Source: Rikenellaceae bacterium (lineage in GTDB: Bacteria > Bacteroidota > Bacteroidia > Bacteroidales > Rikenellaceae). Taken from it: 64,000 bases of DNA. The notes beneath the pieces were generated by a model, which was not told the origin of the DNA, did no database searches, and saw only the letters and a list, made by a program, of their open reading frames with translations. Below, piece after piece: positions 17,197 to 25,607 of the stretch (position 1 is the first letter of the stretch; every line of letters begins with the position of its first letter). A program made the position numbers and the translations under genes. Location: positions 1 through 64,000 of the forward strand of contig SUZS01000005.1 of the NCBI GenBank assembly GCA_015059785.1, given 5' to 3'.

Positions 17197-18147
17197 TGCG
17201 TCAGCAAAAGCCAATAGCTCAATCAGTATATCTGCGATGTCGGCGCCCTGAGCTATCTGCTCGGCACTGAGGTTTTTGGTAAGCCAACCACTCACTGTTA
17301 TCTGACAACCCACCTCAGAGGCTATCTGCTGAGCCTTACTGCTCCACTCGGTGTAACCCGCTCCCGCATCGGGAAAGAGGACTACACGCCTACCCTTGAG
17401 GCTCTCTAAACGCTTAGTTGTCAGTCCATTGAGACTATCAACGCTCATCCAAAAGTACTCCGTAAGAGTCGCTGCAGCAATGTGCGCAGTCTTGTAACTC
17501 TCGACTATGGCGATAGGACGATTTTTGAACTTCTCAGAGCTGAGTAGGTGCTCTCCATAGAGACACTGAGTCAGAGTCCAATCACTGGACAATTTACCCT
17601 CTCGCTTGAGTATGCTGTGCATCCAGTCACAAGCTCCCTTTTGACCCTTGAGTCGCTTGCCAGTATGCTCGTCATACGCCATAACCTTGGCGGTGCGTAT
17701 GCGCCCTGAGGCATCAATCTGCCAAAAGAGAGCTCTGTCATCCTCGGTGCTGCCGATGTGGTATAACTGCTTGATAAGCTCAGTTGTACTATCGCCTAAA
17801 ACTGACTTTAGCCAACGAAGATAGGCGCAGTCAGGGCGAACGATTGAGTCGTAGTAATACTTTACATCAATGGTGCAAAGCTCAGTAGATGATTGTGTTA
17901 CGACCTTCGGTTTTGATACTTCGCGCTGTGGGTCGCTGCGTATTCTAACCGTTGGATTGTCAGCGAAGTACTGCCGAGGTGGGTAGTGATATCCGCACTT
18001 ATTGAGTCGGGAGCACATACCCACTGAGTGGTGGATATACTCACCAGTCTCGGTGTTGATGTAGCGAGTGAAACAGCCCTTCACTCCGCACTCGGGACAG
18101 CAGTACCTTGACTGCGGACCACGATACTTCTCAAGTTGATATTTCAT
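17182..18147 (-). CDS. Primase-like protein with zinc-finger N terminus and Toprim-like domain (DUF6371 type)
   Basis: 321 residues. The N terminus has a zinc-binding cluster (YCCPECGVKGC near 16-25, then CSRLNKCGY near 45-53), as in CHC2-type primases. The C-terminal half has Toprim-like motifs: the acidic strand IAIVESYKTA (near 215-225) and VVLFPDAGAGYTEW (near 255-268). This arrangement matches DUF6371 proteins, which I recall from mobile elements of Bacteroidota. It would make primers for the helicase-like neighbour. A TATATTTG box lies 25 bases upstream. Naming is by pattern; primase activity is inferred. Confidence 0.7.
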   Translation of the reverse strand: MKYQLEKYRGPQSRYCCPECGVKGCFTRYINTETGEYIHHSVGMCSRLNKCGYHYPPRQYFADNPTVRIRSDPQREVSKPKVVTQSSTELCTIDVKYYYDSIVRPDCAYLRWLKSVLGDSTTELIKQLYHIGSTEDDRALFWQIDASGRIRTAKVMAYDEHTGKRLKGQKGACDWMHSILKREGKLSSDWTLTQCLYGEHLLSSEKFKNRPIAIVESYKTAHIAAATLTEYFWMSVDSLNGLTTKRLESLKGRRVVLFPDAGAGYTEWSSKAQQIASEVGCQITVSGWLTKNLSAEQIAQGADIADILIELLAFADAEQRS

Positions 18148-18171
18148 TGCTGATATTCAAGATTTGTACCG

Positions 18172-18179
18172 CAAATATA
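18172..18179 (-). promoter_or_regulatory. Predicted -7 box for the primase-like gene
   Basis: TATATTTG on the minus strand, 24 bases before the ATG at 18147. A weak CTTG stands about 21 bases further upstream. Confidence 0.55.
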
Positions 18180-18292
18180 ATACACTGAACACCCCTTTGT
18201 CAAGTGTTTTGCGAAAAAATTTTTCAATTATTTTACAAAACACTGTCAATCATTGATTTACTGGGACTCTATTTTTGAGACTTTGATAGTAG

Positions 18293-18405
18293 AGGGGGGG
18301 GTGACCGACCGACGAAAACCCTATACTTTGGTCGGTCGGTCACTCCCTGATTTAGGGAGTATTTAGGGAATTTAAGGAGTTTAGGGAGTCCTCCCTATAC
18401 ACTGC
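18293..18405. repeat. Right terminal inverted repeat (copy 3) with A/T-rich tail
   Basis: 18293-18345 is the inverse of copy 1 with one mismatch. Outside it (18350-18405) follows the TTTAGGGAGTATTTAGGG... tail, related to the tail in copies 2 and 4. It lies in the 370-bp gene-free stretch 18148-18517, which otherwise holds only an A/T-rich run and the two promoter boxes at 18172 and 18485. Confidence 0.85.
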
Positions 18406-18484
18406 ACCCTGTCAGTCTTTAAGATTTTTTACAATTTTTCTGAAAAAATTTAATAAAGTATGCTGAGTTATTAATCTTTTTTAC

Positions 18485-18492
18485 TATATTTG
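18485..18492 (+). promoter_or_regulatory. Predicted -7 box
   Basis: TATATTTG, 25 bases before the ATG at 18518. It may drive the hypothetical gene and the ROK-regulator operon behind it. Confidence 0.55.
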
Positions 18493-18517
18493 TAGCGGTA
18501 AAGTAAAACATTTGTCA

Positions 18518-19048
18518 ATGAGCGAGATACAAACATCAGATACTGAGCAGCGTAGCGGTGAGATTGTTCGTTCTACCGAGCAGCAGCACGCCGAGGCTAT
18601 TGACCTTATGCGTGGCTTTATGGACAACGGAAAGCCGAAGGTGGGTATCTTCTGGTACAACTATGCCGACAACACCCTTTTTGGCGTTGAGAAGGCTGAT
18701 GCTGAGCTCTACGCCTCTCAGGGCAAGATTGTAACCTATCCCAAGCTGCACAAGACCTACTGGCAGAAGCAGCACCACAGGGCGAGGGTTAAGGGCGATA
18801 CAACCTCAATATTCTACATTGAGCACAACTACACGATGATACCGCGGGGAAGTATCTTCTTGGAGGGCGAGCAGTTCTATGTCAATGTTGGCTCGTGGAT
18901 TAATGGCGAGATTGGCGGAAGGCAATGTATTGATAGTGAGAAGCTTAAGGAGTTGATTATTGATGAGTTTAACCTTCCTGAGGATTTTATTTTCCGAATT
19001 GACTACCACTGGGATATTGGGCACGGCTGGTCTGAGGAGCGATTTTAG
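18518..19048 (+). CDS. Conserved-looking hypothetical protein
   Basis: 176 residues from ATG at 18518; a TTG at 18512 is possible but less likely. I do not recognise a named family. The sequence has an N-terminal polar helix (about 1-40), then a compact alpha/beta body with the motifs VGIFWYN, TYPKLHKTYWQK and PRGSIFLEGEQFYVNVGSW, and an acidic end. No signal peptide, no membrane segment, no obvious catalytic set. It is the first plus-strand gene after the right repeat of the helicase/primase element and lies 41 nt ahead of the ROK regulator, so it may be part of that operon. Confidence 0.7.
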   Translation: MSEIQTSDTEQRSGEIVRSTEQQHAEAIDLMRGFMDNGKPKVGIFWYNYADNTLFGVEKADAELYASQGKIVTYPKLHKTYWQKQHHRARVKGDTTSIFYIEHNYTMIPRGSIFLEGEQFYVNVGSWINGEIGGRQCIDSEKLKELIIDEFNLPEDFIFRIDYHWDIGHGWSEERF

Positions 19049-19089
19049 GGGGCTGTAACACTGCAAATTTACAATATAAAATATATACT

Positions 19090-20316
19090 ATGAGTTCTTT
19101 AATAGATTTCTTCAACAATCATCAGACCGAGAATAAGGGTCTGCAACAGAAGAACAACATAATCAAGCGCAACATTATTGCCTATATGGCGGTCAATGGC
19201 GAGAGTACCCTTGCTGAGCTTACTAAGGAGCTGAGAATCAGCGTGCCGACGATTACAAAGCTCGTGCAGGAGCTCTGCGATGAGGGCATTGTCACGGACC
19301 TTGGAAAGGTTGAGACTCCAGGGGGTCGTCGCCCAAATGTCTTTGGACTGACAAATACGGCGATATACTTTGCGGGCATAAATGTGGGTCGTGACCGCCT
19401 CACTTGCGTGATTACTGACCTCCAGAACAATATTATAAAGGAGGAGGTGGACGACACCTTTGAGCTTACCGACCGCAGTCAGTGTCTTGACCGCATCTGC
19501 GACACGATAGAGAATTTTATCAACACTTGTGGCATTGACAAGAGCCATATTCTTGGCGTGGGAGTCTGCATTGTGGGTCGTGTGAACACCCAGCAGGGCC
19601 GTAGTTACAAGTACTTCACAAGCATTGAGACCCCTATTCGTGAGATTATTGAGAACAGAATCGGCATCCGCGTGCTTATTGAGAACGACACCCGTAGTCG
19701 CTGCTATGCTGAGTACACTTGTGGCAAGAGCAAGGAGGAGAGTAATGTGCTCTACCTCCACTTAGGATTGGGTGTGGCTATCGGTATTGTTGTGGGTGGC
19801 AAGCTCTTCTACGGTAAGAACGGCTTTGCGGGCGAGTTTGGACACATCCCATTCTTTGACAACGAGAAGATATGTTTCTGTGGCAAGAAGGGTTGCCTTG
19901 AGACCGAGGTGTCGGGAATTGCTATTGAGGAGAAGATGAGCGAGCTTATTCGCGGTGGTGCAAACTCTATTTTGCGCCCTAAGTATGAGCGTGGCGAGAC
20001 TATCCACATTAACGACATTATCGCTGCTGCGCGCAATGACGACAACCTCTCCATAGAGCTTATTGAGGAGGCTGGCGAGAAGATTGGCAAGGCGGTTGCA
20101 ATCCTCATTAACATCTTCAACCCTGAGACGGTTATCGTTGGAGGCAACCTCGCTGCTGCGGGCGACTATGTTATGCTGCCGCTCAAGAGCGCGACCAATA
20201 AGTACTCGCTCAACCTTGTCTATAAGGACACTAAGTTCCGCCTCTCGAAGATGACTGAGAACGCTCCTGCGTGGGGTGTGGCGATGCTTATTCGTAACCA
20301 AGTTATCGGTCTGTAA
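19090..20316 (+). CDS. ROK-family transcriptional regulator
   Basis: 408 residues. An N-terminal winged helix (about 25-80: ESTLAELTKELRISVPTITKL in two blocks) is followed by a ROK sugar-kinase-like domain. The ROK zinc site is clear (CFCGKKGCLE near 257-266) and GFAGEFGHIPF precedes it. Such NagC/XylR-type proteins repress sugar genes and respond to a sugar or sugar phosphate. The stop overlaps the next start (TAATG). Its cotranscription with rpe suggests control of pentose or amino-sugar metabolism, but no target gene is evident nearby. Confidence 0.88.
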   Translation: MSSLIDFFNNHQTENKGLQQKNNIIKRNIIAYMAVNGESTLAELTKELRISVPTITKLVQELCDEGIVTDLGKVETPGGRRPNVFGLTNTAIYFAGINVGRDRLTCVITDLQNNIIKEEVDDTFELTDRSQCLDRICDTIENFINTCGIDKSHILGVGVCIVGRVNTQQGRSYKYFTSIETPIREIIENRIGIRVLIENDTRSRCYAEYTCGKSKEESNVLYLHLGLGVAIGIVVGGKLFYGKNGFAGEFGHIPFFDNEKICFCGKKGCLETEVSGIAIEEKMSELIRGGANSILRPKYERGETIHINDIIAAARNDDNLSIELIEEAGEKIGKAVAILINIFNPETVIVGGNLAAAGDYVMLPLKSATNKYSLNLVYKDTKFRLSKMTENAPAWGVAMLIRNQVIGL

Positions 20317-20825
20317 TGCGCTATTATGGAGAGCGAGTCACCCTGCGCGGTGTTGAGTTTGAGGATATAGAGACTATTCTCCAGTGGGAGAACGACCCTG
20401 AGCTTGAGCCATATAGCGACCCTCACGAGCCATATACTGAGTCCCAAATTCTTGAATTTATCATTGAGCAGAAAATTAATTTTGAGGCTCAAGGTCAGCT
20501 GCGGCTGATGATTTATGTGGGAAAGAGGGTTGTTGGGGCGATAGATATCTTCAACTTTGACGAGGAGAATGCCGATGTTGGGGTGCTTATCTATGATAAG
20601 AGTGACCGCCGTCAAGGATATGCCACCGATGCCGTTAAGACACTGATTAAAAAAGTTCTTTGCGAGTTGGGCATAACAACCCTCTGGGCAATAATTGACC
20701 AGAGAAATATAGCCAGCACTGCCCTATTTCGTAAGTGCGGATTTACAAAAGTAGATAAAAATAGATATAAGTATGAAAAGAGTTGTAGCTCCGTCGATTC
20801 TCTCAGCCGACTTTGGCAACCTTAA
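20316..20825 (+). CDS. GNAT-family N-acetyltransferase
   Basis: 169 residues with the GNAT core: VTLRGVEFEDIETILQWEN at the start, the acetyl-CoA binding stretch DRRQGYATDAVKTLI near residue 93-107, and NIASTALFRKCGF near 130. The start looks like SpeG/RimJ-type enzymes. The substrate (an amine, an antibiotic or a protein N terminus) cannot be told. Its 3' end overlaps rpe by 53 nt in another frame, and its start overlaps the ROK stop by one base. Confidence 0.85.
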   Translation: MRYYGERVTLRGVEFEDIETILQWENDPELEPYSDPHEPYTESQILEFIIEQKINFEAQGQLRLMIYVGKRVVGAIDIFNFDEENADVGVLIYDKSDRRQGYATDAVKTLIKKVLCELGITTLWAIIDQRNIASTALFRKCGFTKVDKNRYKYEKSCSSVDSLSRLWQP

Positions 20826-21429
20826 CCGCGATACCGAGATGCTCAACCGCTCGGCAGCCCAGTGGGTGCATGTGGATGTTATGGATGGCGTTTTTGTGCC
20901 CAATATCTCCTTCGGCTTTCCAGTGCTTAAGGCTGTTAAGGCTGTGAGTACCAAGACGATAGATACCCACTTGATGATTGTAGACCCTATCCGATATGTT
21001 GAGCAGTTTGTGGCTGCTGGCTCTGACTATGTCACCTTCCACTACGAGGCTGCTGATAATATCGCTGCCACTATTGAGGCTATCCACGCTGCGGGAGCCA
21101 AGGCGGGCATAAGCATCAAGCCAAAGACCGATGTTTCGGTGCTTGAGCCGTGGATTGAGAGCGTTGATATGGTGCTTATTATGAGCGTTGAGCCAGGCTT
21201 TGGAGGCCAGTCGTTCATCCCTGCGAGCCTTGATAAGGTGCGCGAGCTTAAGGCGATGATAGCAGCGCATAACACCGAGTGCATCATTGAGATTGACGGT
21301 GGTATAAGCGCAACTAATGCTGCTCAGGTCTACGATGCGGGTGTTGATGTTGTTGTTGCAGGGTCGGCAGTCTTTTGTACCCAAGACCCTGAGGCAGAGA
21401 TAGTTAAAATACTTGACTCAAAGTTATGA
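20773..21429 (+). CDS. rpe: Ribulose-phosphate 3-epimerase
   Basis: 218 residues. Full set of family motifs: VAPSILSADFGNL at the start, HVDVMDGVFVPNISFG (metal His and Asp), THLMIVDP, FHYEAAD, MSVEPGFGGQSF and EIDGGIS with the second catalytic Asp. It interconverts ribulose-5-P and xylulose-5-P in the pentose-phosphate pathway. The start sits inside the end of the GNAT gene and the stop overlaps the ABC-F start by 4 nt. Confidence 0.96.
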   Translation: MKRVVAPSILSADFGNLNRDTEMLNRSAAQWVHVDVMDGVFVPNISFGFPVLKAVKAVSTKTIDTHLMIVDPIRYVEQFVAAGSDYVTFHYEAADNIAATIEAIHAAGAKAGISIKPKTDVSVLEPWIESVDMVLIMSVEPGFGGQSFIPASLDKVRELKAMIAAHNTECIIEIDGGISATNAAQVYDAGVDVVVAGSAVFCTQDPEAEIVKILDSKL

Positions 21430-23366
21430 TTTCAATAGATAACCTCTCGGTCAGCTTTGGAGGCTGGACACTTTTTGACTCAATATCGTTTCTGATAAAC
21501 CCTAAGGAGCGCGTAGGACTTGTTGGTCGCAATGGCGCGGGCAAGACCACTATTCTCAAGCTCATTGCTGGCCTTGAGCAGCCCACTTCGGGAGCTGTTA
21601 CGCGCAATGCTGACTGCACGATAGGCTACCTGCCACAGCAGATGGTTGTCCACGACACCACTACCCTTATTGAGGAGACGGCAAAGGCTTTTGATGTTGT
21701 TCTCTCGCTTGAGGCTGAGATTGAGCGACTTACGGCAGAGGTTGCCACTCGCACGGACTATGAGAGCGAGGAGTACGAAAAGCTACTGCATAACCTTAAC
21801 GAGGCTACCGACCGCTACCATATCCTTGGTGGCGATACTCGCGATGCCGATATTGAGAAGACCCTGCTTGGTCTTGGCTTTCGTCGTGATGAGTTCAGTA
21901 AGCCCACAAGCACCTTCTCGGGTGGTTGGCGTATGCGTATTGAGCTTGCTAAGCTGCTGCTGCGTCGCCCAAGTATCTTTCTTCTTGACGAGCCGACAAA
22001 CCACCTTGACATAGAGTCTATACAGTGGCTTGAGCAGTATCTGAAGAACTATAATGGCGCGGTGCTGCTTATCTCACACGATAGAGCCTTCCTTGATAAT
22101 GTCACGACCCGCACTATTGAGTTGTCGCTTGGCAAGATATACGACTACAAAGTCCCTTACTCTCAGTTTGTTACCCTTCGTGCTGAGCGTCGTGCACAGC
22201 AACTGGCTGCCTACCAAAATCAGCAGCGACTCATTGAGAAGAGTGAGGAGTTTATCGAGAAGTTCCGCTATAAGCCGACTAAGAGTAATCAAGTTCAGTC
22301 ACGCATAAAGCAGCTTGATAAACTTGAGCGCATTGAGGTGGAGGAGGAGGATTTGGCGACGATGAACATCAAGTTCCCGCCAGCGCCACGCTCGGGTCAG
22401 ATTGTTGCTCAGGTTAAGGGGGTCGGTAAGGCGTTTGGTAGCCACCGAGTCTTTTCGGATGCTGAGTTTACTATCCATAAGGGCGACAAGATTGCCCTTG
22501 TAGGTCGCAATGGCGAGGGTAAGACCACCTTTGCCCGCATTCTTATCGGTCAGACAGAGCCTACTGAGGGTAGCGTAACCCTTGGTGCGAATGTTAGCAT
22601 AGGCTACTATGCTCAAAATCAGGATGATTTGATGGACGGAGAGTTTACCGTCTACGACACCCTTGACCGCGTTGCTGTGGGCGATATCCGTACCCGTCTG
22701 CGCGATATTCTGGGCGCATTTTTGTTCCGAGGCGAGGATGTTGATAAGAAGGTTAAGGTGCTCTCGGGTGGCGAACGCTCCCGCCTTGCTATGGCGCGAA
22801 TGATGCTTGAGCCACACAACCTGCTTGTCCTTGATGAGCCTACAAACCATATGGATATGCGCTCTAAGGATATCCTTAAGGAGGCTATCCGCAAGTTTGA
22901 CGGCACTGTTGTCGTTGTCTCTCACGACCGAGAGTTCCTTGACGGCATTGTTGATAAGGTCTACGAGTTCCGCGATGGCGGTGTGAGGGAGTACCTCGGT
23001 GGCATATACTACTTCCTTGAGAAGCGTAAGATTGAGGATATCCGCGAGATTGAGCGCAAGACAGTCACTCCAAAGCAGAGTTCTGCAACCTCTACCCCAA
23101 CCCAGTCGCAGGGTAAGCTGAGCTATGAGCAAAAGAAGGAGCAGGAGAAGCTCATCCGTAAGCACCGCAAGGCCGTTGAGACTATCGAGGCACAGACCGC
23201 CGAGGTGGAGGCTCAGATAGCCCAGTACGATAGCAAGTTTGCCACAGCTACTGACTATAACGCTGATGATTATAAGGCGTATGATGCTCTGAAACAGCAA
23301 CTTGACCACCTTATGCACGAGTGGGAGAAGGCCGTCTACGAACTTGAATTAGTAGAGGGAGAGTAG
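21426..23366 (+). CDS. ABC-F family ATPase (ribosome-associated type)
   Basis: 646 residues, two ABC domains in one chain and no membrane segment. First domain: Walker A GRNGAGKTT (34-42), signature FSGGWRMRIE, Walker B FLLDEPTNHLD. Second: GRNGEGKTT (near 360), LSGGERSRLA (near 447), LVLDEPTNHMD. A charged interdomain linker and a C-terminal coiled coil (about 560-645) follow, as in Uup-like proteins. These act on ribosomes or on replication/repair rather than transport. It is the last gene of the plus-strand operon; a hairpin at 23563 follows after repeat copy 4. Confidence 0.93.
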   Translation: MISIDNLSVSFGGWTLFDSISFLINPKERVGLVGRNGAGKTTILKLIAGLEQPTSGAVTRNADCTIGYLPQQMVVHDTTTLIEETAKAFDVVLSLEAEIERLTAEVATRTDYESEEYEKLLHNLNEATDRYHILGGDTRDADIEKTLLGLGFRRDEFSKPTSTFSGGWRMRIELAKLLLRRPSIFLLDEPTNHLDIESIQWLEQYLKNYNGAVLLISHDRAFLDNVTTRTIELSLGKIYDYKVPYSQFVTLRAERRAQQLAAYQNQQRLIEKSEEFIEKFRYKPTKSNQVQSRIKQLDKLERIEVEEEDLATMNIKFPPAPRSGQIVAQVKGVGKAFGSHRVFSDAEFTIHKGDKIALVGRNGEGKTTFARILIGQTEPTEGSVTLGANVSIGYYAQNQDDLMDGEFTVYDTLDRVAVGDIRTRLRDILGAFLFRGEDVDKKVKVLSGGERSRLAMARMMLEPHNLLVLDEPTNHMDMRSKDILKEAIRKFDGTVVVVSHDREFLDGIVDKVYEFRDGGVREYLGGIYYFLEKRKIEDIREIERKTVTPKQSSATSTPTQSQGKLSYEQKKEQEKLIRKHRKAVETIEAQTAEVEAQIAQYDSKFATATDYNADDYKAYDALKQQLDHLMHEWEKAVYELELVEGE

Positions 23367-23391
23367 TAGCCGTTGGCTTGCTACGCAGTAC

Positions 23392-23554
23392 AGAGAATTT
23401 AGGGAATTTAGGGAATTTAAGGAGTTTAGTGATTTTTCCTTAAATTCATTAATCTCCCTAATCTCCCTAAATCAGAGGGTGACCGACTGACGAAAGTATA
23501 GGGATTGGTCGGTCGGTCACCCTCTCAACTCATCTCAGAATGGCTAATAGCCAA
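23392..23554 (-). repeat. Long composite repeat (copy 4), inverse of copy 2
   Basis: Read on the minus strand it starts TTGGCTATTAGCC, has the palindrome (one arm with a single change, GACTGAC) around the same 16-base centre as copy 2, then the A/T-rich hairpin tail ending AATTCTCTGTAC. It fills most of the 199-bp gap between the ABC-F gene and tsaB. Confidence 0.85.
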
Positions 23555-23562
23555 AAGTGAAT

Positions 23563-23583
23563 AACCTACTTAAAAAGTAGGTT
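23563..23583 (+). terminator. Hairpin terminator after the ABC-F operon
   Basis: AACCTACTT, 3-base loop, AAGTAGGTT, then TTTC and more T on the plus strand: a 9-bp perfect stem. It overlaps the last codons of the convergent tsaB gene. Confidence 0.65.
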
Positions 23584-24276
23584 TTTCTTTGAGGTTGTGA
23601 CGACAAAGTCCTTGAGGTAGTATGGCTCAAAGTAGGCCACATCTACAAACTCACGGCTGTTGTACTTATTCTCAGCAATGCGGGCCATACCTCTCACTGA
23701 GGGGGTTATATCCACGAGCGTAGCGCCGAGAGTCTTATGACACTTTGCTGCGCCACTGCCAAAGATAACGAAGTTCTTAGCACTACTGCGCACAGCTGCA
23801 AAGCTCTGCTCTGTTACAACCTCGGCACTGATAGCAGTCAGTGGAGTTCCCTTGCTGTCAAACAGCTGAGTGTATACCTCCATTCTGCGGGCGTCAATCA
23901 TCGGGCAGAGAACGGCCTCGTCCCAGTTCTCAATATCCAGTATACCAGCCTGATAGTCCTCTATTGCTACTGCTGTCAGTGCTGCCAGTGAACTTACAGC
24001 GATAAGGGGCTTGCCCGTTCCGTAGCAGAGCCCTTTGGCAAAGCTCACACCGATACGAAGGCCCGTATATGAGCCTGGTCCCTCGCCTACTGCCACTGCG
24101 TCAATCTCTTCGGGCTGAATGTTGTTGAGCTTGAGTATCTCATCGACAAATGTCGCCACCTTTTTGGCGTGGTCTCTTCCTGAGTCGCTCTCGCGTAGCG
24201 AAATAAGCTCTCCGTTCTGAACAAGACCCACCGAGCAGATGTCTGTTCCCGTCTCTATGCACAATATTAACGCCAT
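23566..24276 (-). CDS. tsaB: tRNA threonylcarbamoyladenosine biosynthesis protein TsaB
   Basis: 236 residues, ASKHA fold. The N terminus ALILCIETGTDICSVGLV, then AVGEGPGSYTGLRIGVSFAKGL (the typical TsaB/YeaZ stretch, in two blocks) near residues 62-83. It is the scaffold partner of TsaD in making t6A37 on ANN-decoding tRNAs. The longer C-terminal part than in E. coli is usual for Bacteroidota. It is third in an operon with rlmB and smpB, 6 nt after smpB. Confidence 0.92.
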   Translation of the reverse strand: MALILCIETGTDICSVGLVQNGELISLRESDSGRDHAKKVATFVDEILKLNNIQPEEIDAVAVGEGPGSYTGLRIGVSFAKGLCYGTGKPLIAVSSLAALTAVAIEDYQAGILDIENWDEAVLCPMIDARRMEVYTQLFDSKGTPLTAISAEVVTEQSFAAVRSSAKNFVIFGSGAAKCHKTLGATLVDITPSVRGMARIAENKYNSREFVDVAYFEPYYLKDFVVTTSKKNLLFK

Positions 24277-24282
24277 ACCTCT

Positions 24283-24744
24283 CTATTTATAACGCTTGAG
24301 GGCTTGGTCCATCTCACGACGAGCATCGTTAGCCTTCAGATACTCGCGCTTGTCATAGCTCTTGCGACCCCTTGCCAGTCCGATAACGATTTTTGCCAGT
24401 CCGCGCTCATTGAGGAACAGACGCAGTCCCACGACCGTCAGTCCCTTGTCCTGTAGCGAGCGGGAGAGCTTCGTCAGCTCCTTGGCTGTAAGAAGCAACT
24501 TGCGGTCGCGCTTGGGGATGTGGTTGTTGCAAGTTCCCCAGCTGTACTCGGCGATGTTCACACCGCGAATCCACAACTCCCCCTCTGAGAAGTAGCAGTA
24601 GCTATCCACCATTGAGACCTTACCCATACGGATAGACTTTATTTCAGTACCCACAAGCACTACGCCTGCCGTATACTGCTCAAGAATTTCGTAATCGAAG
24701 GTCGCCCTCTTGTTGCGTATGTTTATGTTTTTGTAATCTGCCAT
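24283..24744 (-). CDS. smpB: SsrA-binding protein SmpB
   Basis: 153 residues. Motifs: [20 protein letters not shown] at the start, [39 protein letters not shown] and a basic C-terminal tail. SmpB binds tmRNA and brings it to stalled ribosomes. The gene starts 1 nt after rlmB, in the same operon. No ssrA gene is visible in the window. Confidence 0.95.
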   Translation of the reverse strand: MADYKNINIRNKRATFDYEILEQYTAGVVLVGTEIKSIRMGKVSMVDSYCYFSEGELWIRGVNIAEYSWGTCNNHIPKRDRKLLLTAKELTKLSRSLQDKGLTVVGLRLFLNERGLAKIVIGLARGRKSYDKREYLKANDARREMDQALKRYK

Positions 24745-24745
24745 T

Positions 24746-25483
24746 TTAGTCTCCTATTCTCTGACGCACTACTTCAAAGAGCATAATCGCTGCCGCTGCT
24801 GATACATTGAGCGACTCAATAGCTCCAATCATAGGTATTGCAAGCTGCTCATCACAGAGCTTGAGTACCTCCTTTGAGATGCCCTTCTCCTCTGAGCCCA
24901 TAATAATCACCGTAGGCTTACGAAGGTCAGCGTCGTACATCAATTTACGGCTATGCTCAGTGGCTGCCACAACCTGAAATCCTTCGGTCTGCAACGCCTT
25001 GATAGTGTTTCTCACTGACCCTACACGCGCCACTGGTATGCGAGTGAGCGCACCAGCACTTGACTTCATTGCCTCAGCATTTACTGGCGCAGAGCTCTTG
25101 AGCGATGTTATAATGCCGTGAGCACCAGCACACTCCGCACTGCGGGCAATACCGCCGAAGTTGCGCACATCTGTCACACCGTCAAACAGCACAATAAGCG
25201 GTGTCTCATCCTCAGGCACGCGCTCAAGGATATCCTCTACATCGACATACTCAATCTCGGCAATCTGAGCAATAATACCCTGGTGGCTACCCCTTGTCAG
25301 TCGGTTGAGTTTCTCCACAGGTACCTCCTGCACACGCAGACGATGACGGAAGCAGAGGTCACGCACCTCCGACATAAGCTGACCCTCCGCACCCTTGCGG
25401 ATATAAATCTTTTCAATCTGCTTACCAGACTCTATCGCCTCGACCACTGGGCGAATGCCAAATACGATATTATTGTTTGCCAT
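24746..25483 (-). CDS. rlmB: 23S rRNA (guanosine-2'-O-)-methyltransferase RlmB
   Basis: 245 residues. N-terminal substrate-binding domain ([20 protein letters not shown]) and C-terminal SPOUT knot with the three motifs: [29 protein letters not shown], and [18 protein letters not shown]. It methylates G2251 of 23S rRNA in E. coli terms; the related TrmH/SpoU subfamily is the alternative. First gene of the rlmB-smpB-tsaB operon, behind a TATCTTTG box at 25500. Confidence 0.9.
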   Translation of the reverse strand: MANNNIVFGIRPVVEAIESGKQIEKIYIRKGAEGQLMSEVRDLCFRHRLRVQEVPVEKLNRLTRGSHQGIIAQIAEIEYVDVEDILERVPEDETPLIVLFDGVTDVRNFGGIARSAECAGAHGIITSLKSSAPVNAEAMKSSAGALTRIPVARVGSVRNTIKALQTEGFQVVAATEHSRKLMYDADLRKPTVIIMGSEEKGISKEVLKLCDEQLAIPMIGAIESLNVSAAAAIMLFEVVRQRIGD

Positions 25484-25499
25484 ACCACTATATTTTGGG

Positions 25500-25507
25500 C
25501 AAAGATA
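25500..25507 (-). promoter_or_regulatory. Predicted -7 box for rlmB-smpB-tsaB
   Basis: TATCTTTG on the minus strand, 16 bases before the rlmB ATG, so the mRNA leader must be very short. Confidence 0.55.
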
Positions 25508-25535
25508 CTAAATTAAAGCCAAAGCACAAAATCAG

Positions 25536-25599
25536 AGGGAGGTTCTATAAATTAGTGAAAAAGTTTTTCGTTACTCGACCTAATTTATAGAACCTCCCT
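25536..25599. terminator. 20-bp perfect inverted repeat, possible terminator
   Basis: Arms AGGGAGGTTCTATAAATTAG (25536-25555) and its exact complement (25580-25599) with a 24-base centre. It lies just after the stop of the nuclease gene (minus strand). No T-run follows, so Rho-independent ending is not certain. Confidence 0.5.
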
Positions 25600-25607
25600 A
25601 GACCTCT

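Larger units (their letters stand above)
15816..18345. mobile_element. Putative 2.5-kb element: helicase-like and primase-like genes between 53-bp inverted repeats
   Basis: The ends are 53-bp inverted repeats (15816-15868 and 18293-18345) that match at 52 positions by my hand alignment; the one difference is at 15843. Each end holds a 13-bp palindromic arm (GTGACCGACCGAC), a 17-base centre, the opposite arm, and a run of eight C pointing inward. Inside are only two genes, both minus strand, whereas the genes on either side are plus strand. A third copy of the palindrome stands between the two genes. I see no transposase, integrase or relaxase and no clear target-site duplication. It may be a replicative element moved in trans, the relic of one, or a repeat family that happens to flank the genes. 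Confidence 0.55.

Noticed and set aside
19099..20301. Two long antisense frames (220 and 179 residues) across the ROK gene
   Set aside because: Shadows of the ROK gene; no family motif and no promoter.
22299..23318. 339-residue open frame antisense to the ABC-F gene
   Set aside because: Composition (Leu/Ile/Ser runs) is that of the opposite strand of a coding gene; the plus strand encodes a fully recognised ABC-F protein.
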